Source: a virus
DNA length: 21,247 bases
Virus record (IMG/VR): IMGVR_UViG_3300046000_006770
Location: 1 to 21,247 of that record
Reading direction: 5' to 3' (one strand)
The notes below the pieces were generated by a model. The model was not told where the DNA came from, ran no database searches, and saw only the letters and a list, made by a program, of their open reading frames with translations. Of this stretch, positions 13,711 to 19,924 are shown in pieces. The translations under genes were made by a program, and so were the position numbers. Position 1 is the stretch's first letter. Every line of letters begins with the position of its first letter.

Positions 13711-13741
13711 TAAATATACGAAAAAAGACCTGCGTAAGCAA
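13711..13741 (-). promoter_or_regulatory. Promoter overlapping a terminator hairpin
   Basis: TTGC, 19 bases, TATATTTA on the minus strand, 23 bases upstream of the phosphoesterase ATG. The -33 box is the 3' end of one arm of the hairpin at 13723-13748. Almost base-for-base the same as the element at 16819-16849. Confidence 0.78.
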
Positions 13742-13748
13742 GCCTTTT
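13723..13748 (-). terminator. Intrinsic terminator fused to the following promoter
   Basis: An 11-bp stem with a TTAC loop (arms AAAAGGCTTGC and GCAGGTCTTTT in minus-strand RNA), then a T tract. Two pairs are G-U in minus-strand RNA but would be A-C mismatches in plus-strand RNA, so the structure is made for minus-strand transcription. Confidence 0.82.
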
Positions 13749-13753
13749 CTCAT

Positions 13754-14611
13754 TTATTTTATTCCTAATGCCTTTTTTACTAAATCTCTCATATAAGTAC
13801 TCTTATTGAAATTGCTTGTTGACATGCATGTTATCTCCCAAAAATCCTCTATTGATAAACTTTTTGAGTTTAGTATTACATAGTTTTCTGCATTTTCAAA
13901 TGTTGAGAAATATTTCCTTTCTGAGTATTGTCCAGCTCCTTGATGTGCTTTCATCATACTTACGCTAAAGTCTGTATCTACAAAATAACAAATATCTCCT
14001 TCTTTAATATCAACTCCATCCTCTGTTGTAAAAAGAACTTTGTTTTTATTAATATAATTTAAAGCTGCTTCTTGTGTTAGGAAGTATGCATTTAGGTTTG
14101 AGTAAAATTTCATTCCAGGCACTGATATAAGAGAATCGTAGTAGGAACTATCTTTTCTCACCCACCATACTTTGTCTCCTTCAAAAATATCTTTTCCATC
14201 GTGTGTTAGAAAGATTGGATTTTTTGCTTTAGTTGCATATATTAATTCGGTACTACCATGCTTTTGTTCTAATCCAATTGATCCATCATATCTTATTTTA
14301 ATTTCTTCAATAGCTCTAGCATCTGTGTGAGAATGTCCTGTAATTAAATCACCTACTGTAAATATTTCTCCATCAGAAAGACGTTTTACTGAGTGTATTT
14401 TAGTTCCAGATGCTTTGTAGTCATCTAAAGGATTGTATTTTGTAACTTGACTTACAATTTCATAATCCTTTTCAATTACTTCTTGCCAGAATTCTGGATA
14501 TGTTTCATAGTAAGTGGTTCCTTTCCAAATATCAGTTGTACATTTTCTACTAACAATAGTACCTAATTCTACACTTCCTGGGTACTGTTTTATTAATTTG
14601 TATTTTTTCAT
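13754..14611 (-). CDS. Hypothetical protein with repeated DGxDIxEGD modules
   Basis: Protein of 285 residues starting MKKYKLIKQYPGSVELGTIV. The start at 14609-14611 is chosen because the promoter at 14632-14662 lies just upstream; the longer frame would include the promoter. Two tandem modules are visible: PIFLTHDGKDIFEGDKVWWV...YFLTQEAALNYINKNK and VLFTTEDGVDIKEGDICYFV...YFSTFENAENYVILNSK. A related GEIFTVGD strand lies further N-terminal. These small beta modules look like binding domains, of unknown ligand. A basic C-terminal helix (YMRDLVKKALGIK) ends the protein. It ends just before the terminator-promoter cassette at 13711-13748. Confidence 0.68.
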   Translation of the reverse strand: MKKYKLIKQYPGSVELGTIVSRKCTTDIWKGTTYYETYPEFWQEVIEKDYEIVSQVTKYNPLDDYKASGTKIHSVKRLSDGEIFTVGDLITGHSHTDARAIEEIKIRYDGSIGLEQKHGSTELIYATKAKNPIFLTHDGKDIFEGDKVWWVRKDSSYYDSLISVPGMKFYSNLNAYFLTQEAALNYINKNKVLFTTEDGVDIKEGDICYFVDTDFSVSMMKAHQGAGQYSERKYFSTFENAENYVILNSKSLSIEDFWEITCMSTSNFNKSTYMRDLVKKALGIK

Positions 14612-14631
14612 TTTATACCTTTTTATATAAC

Positions 14632-14662
14632 TAAATATACGAAATTTATTTTGAATAACCAA
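14632..14662 (-). promoter_or_regulatory. Promoter for the repeat protein
   Basis: On the minus strand: TTGG immediately after the TAG stop of the upstream zinc-ribbon gene, 19 bases, then TATATTTA. No hairpin is present here. The distance to the chosen ATG at 14611 is 20 bases. Confidence 0.75.
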
Positions 14663-14866
14663 CTATTTGTTTAAATTTCCTCTATTAAAATGTACTTCTT
14701 TTTCCATCAGTTCATAGAATGCTTGTACTTGTTTTTCTCCTTTACATTTTTCACAAAATAGTTCTTTAGTTGCTGGACCTGTGGAAATTATTGTTCTGCA
14801 GTTGTTACACAACATTGCTCCTCTACCGTTGTTGAATTTGTGGATTGGTCTTATTTCTTCTTTCAT
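14663..14866 (-). CDS. Small zinc-ribbon protein
   Basis: Protein of 67 residues with two CxxC knuckles, C20-N-N-C23 and C38-E-K-C41, in the order expected of a rubredoxin-like zinc ribbon. A basic, polar N-terminus (IRPIHKFNNGRG) precedes them and a helix (VQAFYELMEKEVHF) follows. Such small ribbons in phages are often transcription or translation accessory factors; no partner is evident here. The start overlaps the upstream gene by ATGA. Confidence 0.66.
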   Translation of the reverse strand: MKEEIRPIHKFNNGRGAMLCNNCRTIISTGPATKELFCEKCKGEKQVQAFYELMEKEVHFNRGNLNK

Positions 14867-15066
14867 TGTTTTTCTTGTTTTTGTAATTCATCTAATCCGT
14901 CTGCTATTGTTACGTCCCAGTCTTTTATTTCATCATCGAAATCAAATCCTTCCTGCTTACCTCCTTTATAGTCAGGATGATTCTCTTGCATATAAACAAT
15001 TCCTCGTACCCATAGGAAAGCAACTACTATAGTTACTATTCCCATTAAAACATATACTTGCCACAT
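14863..15066 (-). CDS. Small single-pass membrane protein
   Basis: Protein of 67 residues starting MWQVYVLMGIVTIVVAFLWV, a single membrane helix at about 3-22, followed by a charged cytoplasmic tail with an acidic stretch (GFDFDDEIKDWDV) and a Gln/Glu/Lys-rich end. The start at 15064-15066 lies two bases after the upstream stop; an alternative ATG at 15081 would overlap the upstream gene by 13 bases and adds five residues. Function unknown. Confidence 0.6.
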   Translation of the reverse strand: MWQVYVLMGIVTIVVAFLWVRGIVYMQENHPDYKGGKQEGFDFDDEIKDWDVTIADGLDELQKQEKQ

Positions 15067-15068
15067 AG

Positions 15069-15686
15069 TTAATCCCACCATCTTTCAATATTTTCTTCCA
15101 TTATTTTAAATAGTAGTTTTTTTGCTCGATTTTGATTTAAGTGTGCAATATTCATTGCTATTGTTTTTTTTAGACCAGCTTCATCTCTACCATCCAAAGT
15201 AAATGGACCTGCTCCATTCATTACTTGTTTATAAACAAGAGGATACTTTTTAAAGAAATCATCAAAGTTTTCATAAAGTGTTTCTGATTCCCAAGTTGAA
15301 TATCCTTCTTTGTCTTTGCAAGGTTCAAACCAATGTCTCTCTTTTATATAATCCAGATACTCTATTCCATATGTATCGTCTTTACATGATTGAATCAACT
15401 TAACACAAATCTGCATTCTCCTAGCATTTTGCTGTGAGCATGTATGCCAATTCTTCTCTTGAGTGAATTCAGCTTGCTTTTTTAATTTATGCTTTAGAAT
15501 TTTATAAATATAAGAATGATCCCAAGATCTATCCTTCCATATAACTGGAAACCAGTACCATAAGTTTTTTACTCCAATTTTAAAGTATTTGTGAGAGTAC
15601 TTCCCCTCAACAACCCACCATGCTCTTATTCTTCTGTATAGGCTTGGTCTTGGTCTGTTTTTTAAGTCTTCGAAAAAATCTTCCAT
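15069..15686 (-). CDS. Conserved-type phage hypothetical protein (Trp-rich)
   Basis: Protein of 205 residues from the ATG at 15684-15686, which lies one base after the previous stop; an upstream ATG adds eight residues inside that gene. The Trp-rich N-terminal segment (RIRAWWVVEGKYSHKYFKIGV, NLWYWFPVIWKDRSWDHSYIY) followed by a Gln/Arg helix (NARRMQICVKLIQSCKDDTYG) is a pattern familiar from hypothetical proteins of large phages (from memory). It is likely soluble and helical. The function is unknown. Confidence 0.7.
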   Translation of the reverse strand: MEDFFEDLKNRPRPSLYRRIRAWWVVEGKYSHKYFKIGVKNLWYWFPVIWKDRSWDHSYIYKILKHKLKKQAEFTQEKNWHTCSQQNARRMQICVKLIQSCKDDTYGIEYLDYIKERHWFEPCKDKEGYSTWESETLYENFDDFFKKYPLVYKQVMNGAGPFTLDGRDEAGLKKTIAMNIAHLNQNRAKKLLFKIMEENIERWWD

Positions 15687-15687
15687 A

Positions 15688-16587
15688 CTATTTCTTTTTA
15701 AATTGTTCAAACCATTTTTTGAATGTTACTTTACTTTTTATATCTTCAGACATTCTGTAATCAGTCCAATCAGAAACTAATTGTAGTACTTCTTCCTCAC
15801 TATAACTTATTTCTTGTTGACATTTAGCACCATCTTTAAATCCATGTTCGTAAGTATCCTTATTTTCAAAATCCTCTAAATATTCTGAATACTTCTCGAA
15901 TGCTTGTTTTAATTTGTCATTCGGTTGAGATGGATTATTTATTTCATCAATAAACTTTTTAATATTCTCTTTTTTATCATCATTGAAGATATCTTCAAGT
16001 AGTATTTCTTGTTCAGGTCCACAATCACAAGTTGTAGTATGACCACAATAGCATTTTGTTTGTTCATACAATCCTAACTCTTCATCTGATTTCATTATAT
16101 CGATGATGTGTTGCTTTTGTTCTTCTTTTGGAATGATGATTTGGTATTGTTTAATAATCTCACAATAATTACCTTTTGTTATTTCGTCTATATAAACTTC
16201 ATTAGTTTTTTTAAAAGTGTCTAATTTTTCTATTTTAACCTCTTCACAACTTGGATTCTTTACAAACCATTCTAAAAACTCATCATTAATCTTTTGTACA
16301 TCAGGTGCAAGTGATGGGTCTGTTGTTAGGATGATTTTCTTTTGAATATCATTTGCAATAACATATTCACTATTTATAAAATGAACTTCACCAATACTAT
16401 CTCCTTTTTGAAATTCAATAACCCAATCTCCTAATTTAATTTCTTCATCATTAGTGATGTATATGTGTTGGTTTATACATAAAAGTCCCTTTTGTTCAAA
16501 ATATCTTACAGTATATTTAAGTTCTCTACCTAAATGTTTATAAACCCTACTTGGTTTATCTGTTGGTATTAAGTGTATGTTTTTCAT
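15688..16587 (-). CDS. Hypothetical phage protein with LPTDKPSR start and a Cys/His cluster
   Basis: Protein of 299 residues. The N-terminus (MKNIHLIPTDKPSRVYKHLG), then HIYITNDEEIKLGDWVIEF and KKIILTTDPSL, and INDEFLEWFVKNPSCEEVKI are strongly reminiscent of a widespread hypothetical protein of Bacteroidota phages and prophages (from memory). A Cys/His cluster CYCGHTTTCDCG near residue 180 may bind zinc. The C-terminal half is acidic and helical and ends in VTFKKWFEQFKKK. The GDW strand resembles the DGxDIxEGD modules of the protein at 13754-14611. It is driven by the promoter at 16612-16642. Confidence 0.75.
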   Translation of the reverse strand: MKNIHLIPTDKPSRVYKHLGRELKYTVRYFEQKGLLCINQHIYITNDEEIKLGDWVIEFQKGDSIGEVHFINSEYVIANDIQKKIILTTDPSLAPDVQKINDEFLEWFVKNPSCEEVKIEKLDTFKKTNEVYIDEITKGNYCEIIKQYQIIIPKEEQKQHIIDIMKSDEELGLYEQTKCYCGHTTTCDCGPEQEILLEDIFNDDKKENIKKFIDEINNPSQPNDKLKQAFEKYSEYLEDFENKDTYEHGFKDGAKCQQEISYSEEEVLQLVSDWTDYRMSEDIKSKVTFKKWFEQFKKK

Positions 16588-16611
16588 AACCTTTGTTTTT
16601 AAATTTATACT

Positions 16612-16642
16612 TAAATATACGAAATTTATTTTAATTTACCAA
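16612..16642 (-). promoter_or_regulatory. Promoter for the LPTDKPSR protein
   Basis: TTGG, 19 bases ending TTTCG, TATATTTA followed by AGTATAAAT on the minus strand. The -33 box lies inside the last codons of the upstream small gene. It is 24 bases upstream of the ATG at 16587. Confidence 0.76.
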
Positions 16643-16801
16643 CTTTTCTATGCGATAAGTTTTAAGATTAAAAAACATATCACCCCCTACACACTCGTAC
16701 TGTTGATCGTTTATAGTCATGATTTTACCATGATTTTTGTGTGAACGAATAGATTTTAGTGTTGGTGAAAGATCTTCACAGTATGTTCTTTTTCCTCTCA
16801 T
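16631..16801 (-). CDS. Small basic protein
   Basis: Protein of 56 residues starting MRGKRTYCEDLSPTLKSIRS. The start at 16799-16801 is chosen from the promoter at 16819-16849 upstream; a longer frame would begin inside the promoter. It is basic, with two Cys (C8 and one in QQYECVGGD), and shows a short beta-like C-terminus (MFFNLKTYRIEKLVN). It sits alone between two promoters. Function unknown. Confidence 0.58.
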   Translation of the reverse strand: MRGKRTYCEDLSPTLKSIRSHKNHGKIMTINDQQYECVGGDMFFNLKTYRIEKLVN

Positions 16802-16818
16802 AACTTTTATTTTATACT

Positions 16819-16849
16819 TAAATATACAAAAAAAGACCTGCGTAAGCAA
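16819..16849 (-). promoter_or_regulatory. Promoter overlapping a terminator hairpin
   Basis: TTGC, 19 bases, TATATTTA on the minus strand. Differs from the 13711-13741 element at a single base between the boxes. It precedes the 56-residue protein. Confidence 0.78.
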
Positions 16850-16856
16850 GCCTTTT
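16831..16856 (-). terminator. Intrinsic terminator fused to the following promoter
   Basis: Same 11-bp stem and TTAC loop as at 13723-13748, with an identical hairpin sequence including the two G-U pairs, then a T tract. It lies downstream of the gene at 16878-17303. Confidence 0.82.
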
Positions 16857-16877
16857 GTTAATTATTTTTAAAATATT

Positions 16878-17303
16878 TTACTTAATAGTGACCATTTGCA
16901 TTATAGCTGGGTCTAGATATTTTGGGATAAGTTCTCTGTAAACTCTACCTCTCTTATCACTTGTTGGATCAATTACTAGTTTTTCCACATCATCTTGGTA
17001 ATCATCTACAAACTCTTCAATTATTTTACAAATTGTTTGTACAATACTATATACCTTTCCTTCCCCTGTCATTTTAAACGTATCTAATTTACTTAGAGGT
17101 TGAGGTTTTTCACCAAAAGATATGTCAAATGTTTTATCCTCAGGATTATACTCTCCTGAGTAAAAAGTAACCGTGTATGTGTTGTCTGGTGTTTCAAATA
17201 CATAATCTACAGAAAGTAACGAATCATCTGTTTCGTCAAATGTCGCATCATCTTCATAAAAAGGAAATAGTGATTCTGTTAGTAGATCTATTAATTTAAT
17301 CAT
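16878..17303 (-). CDS. Hypothetical acidic phage protein, possible paralogue of the gene at 5311-5850
   Basis: Acidic protein of 141 residues starting MIKLIDLLTESLFPFYEDD. The middle is beta-rich (SVDYVFETPDNTYTVTFYSG). The C-terminal block is a helix (VYSIVQTICKIIEEFVDDYQ), a strand (KLVIDPTSD) and a basic RGRVYRELIPKYLDPAI end. This order matches the C-terminal half of the protein at 5311-5850. The RxxxYRxLxxxYL pattern is reminiscent of small GNAT-like or phage accessory folds, but no catalytic residue is clear. It lies just downstream of the structured non-coding segment 17329-17598. Confidence 0.6.
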   Translation of the reverse strand: MIKLIDLLTESLFPFYEDDATFDETDDSLLSVDYVFETPDNTYTVTFYSGEYNPEDKTFDISFGEKPQPLSKLDTFKMTGEGKVYSIVQTICKIIEEFVDDYQDDVEKLVIDPTSDKRGRVYRELIPKYLDPAIMQMVTIK

Positions 17304-17328
17304 TTTATTGCTTTAGTAATAAATATGT

Positions 17329-17598
17329 TGCTGGGATGTAAAGCATATAGACTAGGTCCAAGCTAAAATCAAAATCAAAGACCTTCTTCTTTTCAAAGAC
17401 AAAGGCACAGTCTAAGGCTCATTTTTTATAGCTAGTTATCTTCCTCCATGAGGTTTAAGTAATCTATCTATACGTGAGTTCTATCTCAGTTTGTGATTTT
17501 TTAAGAAGAAGCGAGTTTATAGGTGGCACGGGGCCACGTACGTCTGTAGTTGATTTGCTATCATATAGTATATAATTTAAAACCTCACTATCCCAGCA
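17329..17598 (-). ncRNA. Candidate structured non-coding RNA or long structured leader
   Basis: The stretch 17304-17643 holds no convincing ORF. A 9-bp helix (TGCTGGGAT with ATCCCAGCA; 17329-17337 and 17590-17598) closes it. Next to it an 8-bp helix pairs 17449-17456 with 17580-17587 (TGAGGTTT/AAACCTCA in RNA sense). Local hairpins follow: GTGGC/GCCAC at 17523-17537, TGAG/CTCA near 17474-17487, and TAGACT/AGTCTA between 17348-17353 and 17409-17414. The strand is inferred from the flanking genes. No match to tmRNA, RNase P or a riboswitch was recognised. Confidence 0.45.
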
Positions 17599-17631
17599 TA
17601 AAACCTTAGGGCATCGGCTTGTGCTTAGCCC

Positions 17632-17643
17632 TTTGGTACCAAA
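17632..17643. repeat. 12-bp perfect palindrome TTTGGTACCAAA
   Basis: A perfect palindrome directly after the stop codon of the coiled-coil protein gene. It is followed on the minus strand by AGGGC...GCCCT and GGCT...AGCC pairings around 17605-17631 that exclude each other. It could be an operator, a processing site or part of a terminator; the data do not decide. Confidence 0.45.
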
Positions 17644-18555
17644 TTATTTTAATTGATTCAAGAATTCATCCACTACGTCCTGGAATCTTTCTGCTACGTT
17701 AATTTTTAAGCTAACAGCATCCTGAATTCTGCCTTGACGTTTTTCTTCAAACTCATGTTGAGCCTTGTACTGATCTGCACTCCATTGCTCATATGCTATT
17801 TTATAAGCATTTGCTAGATCTGCATTTTGTTGATTAACCTCAGCTTGAATGTTTCCTCTCTCTTTCTGGATTCTTGCATTCTCAGAAGTAACAGCATTTT
17901 TTACTTTAGATTTAAAGTAATTCACTTTTTGCTCATACCCTCTATGTAGAGCTGCTAACTCCTCATGAATTGTAAGTAATTGCTCAGGTGTGTGGTGAAT
18001 AGATACTTTAAGTGGAGTTTTCTTTCCTACTTCAATTTCCATAAACTCTAAAGTTTTAATGGTAGGTAGTTCTGCTCTTAATCGATCTAATTTACCTCCT
18101 TTATGGATAAATTGTCCGATATGTGAAGCATATGCCTCTGCCTCTAGAAACTCATTGTATTCAGATGCAGTTAATTGATCCCAACCGAAATCCTCACTTA
18201 CTTCCATTGGAAGATTTTTAGAGATTGTTAGTGGACGAACTGGAGCTTCTACCTCATAGTTGAATCTCTCAGTTTGAATGTCTTTGATTAACTCATCCTT
18301 AGCTTTGATGTTTTCCATCAAGAATGCTTGAGTAGCAGCTAATCTTGCTTTAGCTTGTAGTAATGCTACTACATCGGTAGGAATTGGGTTTCCTTTGGTT
18401 TCGATATAGGTGTCTGAACCTATTACTAAGGTTTTCTCTACGTTATTGATATCAGCCAATTGTGCTGTAATATCTTTTGAACGTTGGTTGCACAAGTTAC
18501 TTACTGATTGTGCTTGAGACATTGATAACCCTTTTGACGATAATGAATTTTTCAT
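17644..18555 (-). CDS. Coiled-coil hypothetical phage protein
   Basis: Protein of 303 residues. An N-terminal Ser/Gln-rich segment (LSMSQAQSVSNLCNQRSKDI) is followed by helical, Ala/Leu/Glu-rich sequence (LLQAKARLAATQAFLMENIK) and a long predicted coiled coil (about 205-285: EELAALHRGYEQKVNYFKSK, ENARIQKERGNIQAEVNQQN). A central APVRPLTISKNLPMEVSEDF stretch is non-helical. The codon usage is somewhat richer in G and C than the neighbours, as in abundant proteins. A structural or scaffold-like role is possible, as is a DNA-binding accessory role; neither is shown. Confidence 0.7.
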   Translation of the reverse strand: MKNSLSSKGLSMSQAQSVSNLCNQRSKDITAQLADINNVEKTLVIGSDTYIETKGNPIPTDVVALLQAKARLAATQAFLMENIKAKDELIKDIQTERFNYEVEAPVRPLTISKNLPMEVSEDFGWDQLTASEYNEFLEAEAYASHIGQFIHKGGKLDRLRAELPTIKTLEFMEIEVGKKTPLKVSIHHTPEQLLTIHEELAALHRGYEQKVNYFKSKVKNAVTSENARIQKERGNIQAEVNQQNADLANAYKIAYEQWSADQYKAQHEFEEKRQGRIQDAVSLKINVAERFQDVVDEFLNQLK

Positions 18556-18570
18556 AACTATGATTTAAAA

Positions 18571-18960
18571 TTATTTATTTTTTACTATTTCTATTAGTTT
18601 TTTAAGACAAGCAAGTTCTGCTTCTTCGTAAGTATCAAATACATCAAATATTTTATAATCTACCATACCTATAATTGTCATTATATCATAAGTCCAATCT
18701 TTATCTGTATTTTGCATAACTATTTGCCATAATCCACACTTCTCTCTAAACCATCTAAATGCTTGTTGGTAAAGTGGTGCTCCAAACCACTTAAGTCTTT
18801 CTGTAGCTTTAAATGGTTTATAATCACCAGAACCATCTCTTAAACTGTTATAGTAGATTGTACTATCTCCTTTGCCATCATAAAAAGCTAAACAAGGTTC
18901 ATCAAATCCTAATTCTTTTAAAGCTAATGCTTGTTCGTAAGGTATAAATTCTTTTTCCAT
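18571..18960 (-). CDS. Phage hypothetical protein of the YEQALALKELGFDE type
   Basis: Protein of 129 residues. The N-terminus FIPYEQALALKELGFDEPCL, the middle YQQAFRWFREKCGL and the C-terminus YEEAELACLKKLIEIVKNK form a pattern that recurs in small proteins of Bacteroidota phages and prophages (from memory). It is probably helical and cytoplasmic, of unknown function. It has its own promoter at 18979-19009. It supports the host assignment more than it informs about a pathway. Confidence 0.75.
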   Translation of the reverse strand: MEKEFIPYEQALALKELGFDEPCLAFYDGKGDSTIYYNSLRDGSGDYKPFKATERLKWFGAPLYQQAFRWFREKCGLWQIVMQNTDKDWTYDIMTIIGMVDYKIFDVFDTYEEAELACLKKLIEIVKNK

Positions 18961-18978
18961 AACTTTTATTTCTATATT

Positions 18979-19009
18979 TTAATATACGAAGAAAGATCCA
19001 GATATCCAA
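18979..19009 (-). promoter_or_regulatory. Promoter overlapping a terminator hairpin
   Basis: On the minus strand: TTTGG, 19 bases, TATATTAA. The -33 box lies in the loop of the hairpin at 18990-19017. It is 18 bases upstream of the ATG at 18960. Confidence 0.7.
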
Positions 19010-19017
19010 ATCTTTCT
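18990..19017 (-). terminator. Intrinsic terminator fused to the following promoter
   Basis: 8-bp stem AGAAAGAT/ATCTTTCT with a 12-base loop, followed by TT before the -7 region. It lies 13 bases after the stop of the gene at 19031-19264. Confidence 0.7.
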
Positions 19018-19030
19018 CCGAATATTTTTC

Positions 19031-19264
19031 TTATTGGTGATGTTTGATATACTTTCCATGTCTGTCAACTCTGACATTCATTTTAGTTAATTCAAAATAC
19101 CAATTGTTAAACTTACCCAAACCTGACCTTTGTCTAGCTTGGCGGTTTGCAGATGCTACTGCTTCTTCTCTACCATTTTCTGTTGTTTCAACAAAAAACG
19201 TGGGAGCCTGAACACCAGTCTTACTGGTAGGGACTACTCTCCAAATTCTCAATTTTTGAGTCAT
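19031..19264 (-). CDS. Small basic hypothetical protein
   Basis: Protein of 77 residues, basic, starting MTQKLRIWRVVPTSKTGVQ. A strand-loop (APTFFVETTENGREEAVASA), an Arg/Gln segment (NRQARQRSGLGKFNNWYF) and a His/Arg-rich tail (VDRHGKYIKHHQ) suggest a nucleic-acid-binding protein. It is the first protein gene after the tRNA array. An inverted repeat TTAGCTATTAGCTAA ends 3 bases upstream of its ATG. Confidence 0.6.
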   Translation of the reverse strand: MTQKLRIWRVVPTSKTGVQAPTFFVETTENGREEAVASANRQARQRSGLGKFNNWYFELTKMNVRVDRHGKYIKHHQ

Positions 19265-19267
19265 AAA

Positions 19268-19282
19268 TTAGCTAATAGCTAA
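19268..19282 (-). promoter_or_regulatory. Operator-like or RBS-blocking inverted repeat
   Basis: TTAGCT-ATT-AGCTAA: 6-bp arms with a 3-base centre, ending 3 bases before the ATG at 19262-19264. As DNA it could bind a dimeric repressor; as RNA the hairpin would cover the initiation region. Confidence 0.45.
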
Positions 19283-19329
19283 TCTACATTGGAGACGAAG
19301 GAATTGACCTCATAATGGATAAAATTTAG

Positions 19330-19403
19330 TGTCCTATACAGGGCTCGAACCTGTGACCTTCTCGTTATGAGCGAGCTGCTCTGACCAACTGAGCTAAAAG
19401 GAC
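19330..19403 (-). tRNA. tRNA-Met (anticodon CAT)
   Basis: Full cloverleaf with loop CTCATAA in the anticodon position, D arm GCTCAGTTGGTCAGAGC and T arm ACAGG-TTCGAGC-CCTGT. The acceptor pairs GTCCTTT with ATAGGAC with one mismatch. Discriminator A, followed by CTA instead of CCA. It is the elongator-like one of two CAT tRNAs; reading as tRNA-Ile(k2C) is also possible. Confidence 0.93.
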
Positions 19404-19408
19404 ATTAG

Positions 19409-19483
19409 TAGCGAGTGCCGGATTCGAACCGACGTGGTTTGGCTTATGAGACCAAGCTGGGACCATCTCCAGTCTAACTCGCG
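19409..19483 (-). tRNA. tRNA-Met (anticodon CAT), initiator-like acceptor end
   Basis: Acceptor CGCGAGT pairs with ACTCGCT except for a C1-U72 mismatch. An unpaired 1-72 position is the hallmark of bacterial initiator tRNAs. The T arm GTCGG-TTCGAAT-CCGGC also resembles the initiator type. The anticodon stem lacks the three G-C pairs usual in initiators. Discriminator A, then CTA. Confidence 0.88.
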
Positions 19484-19489
19484 ATATAG

Positions 19490-19562
19490 CGGCTGACACG
19501 GGCATCGAACCCGCAATCTCTGCAGTGACAGTGCAGCATGTTACCTATAACACCTCTCAGCC
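19490..19562 (-). tRNA. tRNA-Asp (anticodon GTC)
   Basis: Anticodon stem CTGCA/TGCAG with loop CTGTCAC. D stem TGTT/AACA with GG in the loop, T arm GCGGG-TTCGATG-CCCGT. Discriminator G73, as expected for Asp, followed by CTA. Confidence 0.92.
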
Positions 19563-19613
19563 AAAATACCTGTCTGTTCCAAGTTGTCAAATCTGTAAAG
19601 TCGATTAAGCTAG

Positions 19614-19685
19614 TGGAGAGACTGGGGCTCGAACCCAGAATTGTAGAATGCAAATCTACTGTGATTCCAATTTCACCAAATCCCC
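19614..19685 (-). tRNA. tRNA-Ala (anticodon TGC)
   Basis: Anticodon stem GTAGA/TCTAC with loop TTTGCAT. The G3-U70 pair, the identity element of tRNA-Ala, is present. The two acceptor pairs nearest the body are mismatched. T arm CTGGG-TTCGAGC-CCCAG; discriminator A, then CTA. Its 5' end abuts the CCA of the tRNA-Glu gene with no spacer. Confidence 0.88.
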
Positions 19686-19760
19686 TGGTAGCCCTGCTGG
19701 GAGTCGAACCCAACTTTTATCCGTGAAAGAGATATGTCCTAACCGATAGACGACAGGGCC
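19686..19760 (-). tRNA. tRNA-Glu (anticodon TTC), CCA encoded
   Basis: Loop CTTTCAC in a TATCT/GGATA stem. Acceptor GGCCCTG pairs with CAGGGCT with a G1-U72 wobble, discriminator A, and an encoded CCA at 19686-19688. One of only two genes here with a templated CCA. Confidence 0.93.
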
Positions 19761-19766
19761 AATTTG

Positions 19767-19838
19767 AGCGACTAGACAGAATCGAACTGTCATCTTTAGA
19801 TTGGAAGTCTAAAGTAATAACCATTATACGATAGTCGC
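19767..19838 (-). tRNA. tRNA-Gly (anticodon TCC)
   Basis: Loop CTTCCAA in a TTAGA/TCTAA stem. Perfect 7-bp acceptor, T arm GACAG-TTCGATT-CTGTC, discriminator U73 as in bacterial Gly, followed by CAA. Confidence 0.94.
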
Positions 19839-19846
19839 AATTGTTG

Positions 19847-19918
19847 AGCTTCTATAAGGAGTCGAACCCTATTTTCCTGAGTACAAATCAGGTACATTAC
19901 CACTTATGTTTTAGAAGC
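19847..19918 (-). tRNA. tRNA-Thr (anticodon TGT)
   Basis: Loop TTTGTAC in a CCTGA/TCAGG stem. Perfect acceptor GCTTCTA/TAGAAGC, T arm TAGGG-TTCGACT-CCTTA, U73 followed by CAA. Confidence 0.93.
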
Positions 19919-19924
19919 AAGTTA

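Noticed and set aside
17304-17643. Group I intron or tmRNA in the non-coding gap
   Set aside because: TAGACT/AGTCTA pairing recalls a P7 helix, but the conserved group I core (GACTA with TAGTC and flanking bases) is incomplete and no split exon flanks it. There is no tRNA-like end or tag reading frame for tmRNA.
19474-19726. ORFs reading through the tRNA genes on both strands
   Set aside because: They consist of tRNA sequence (Met, Asp, Ala, Glu) read as codons and have no protein-like features.
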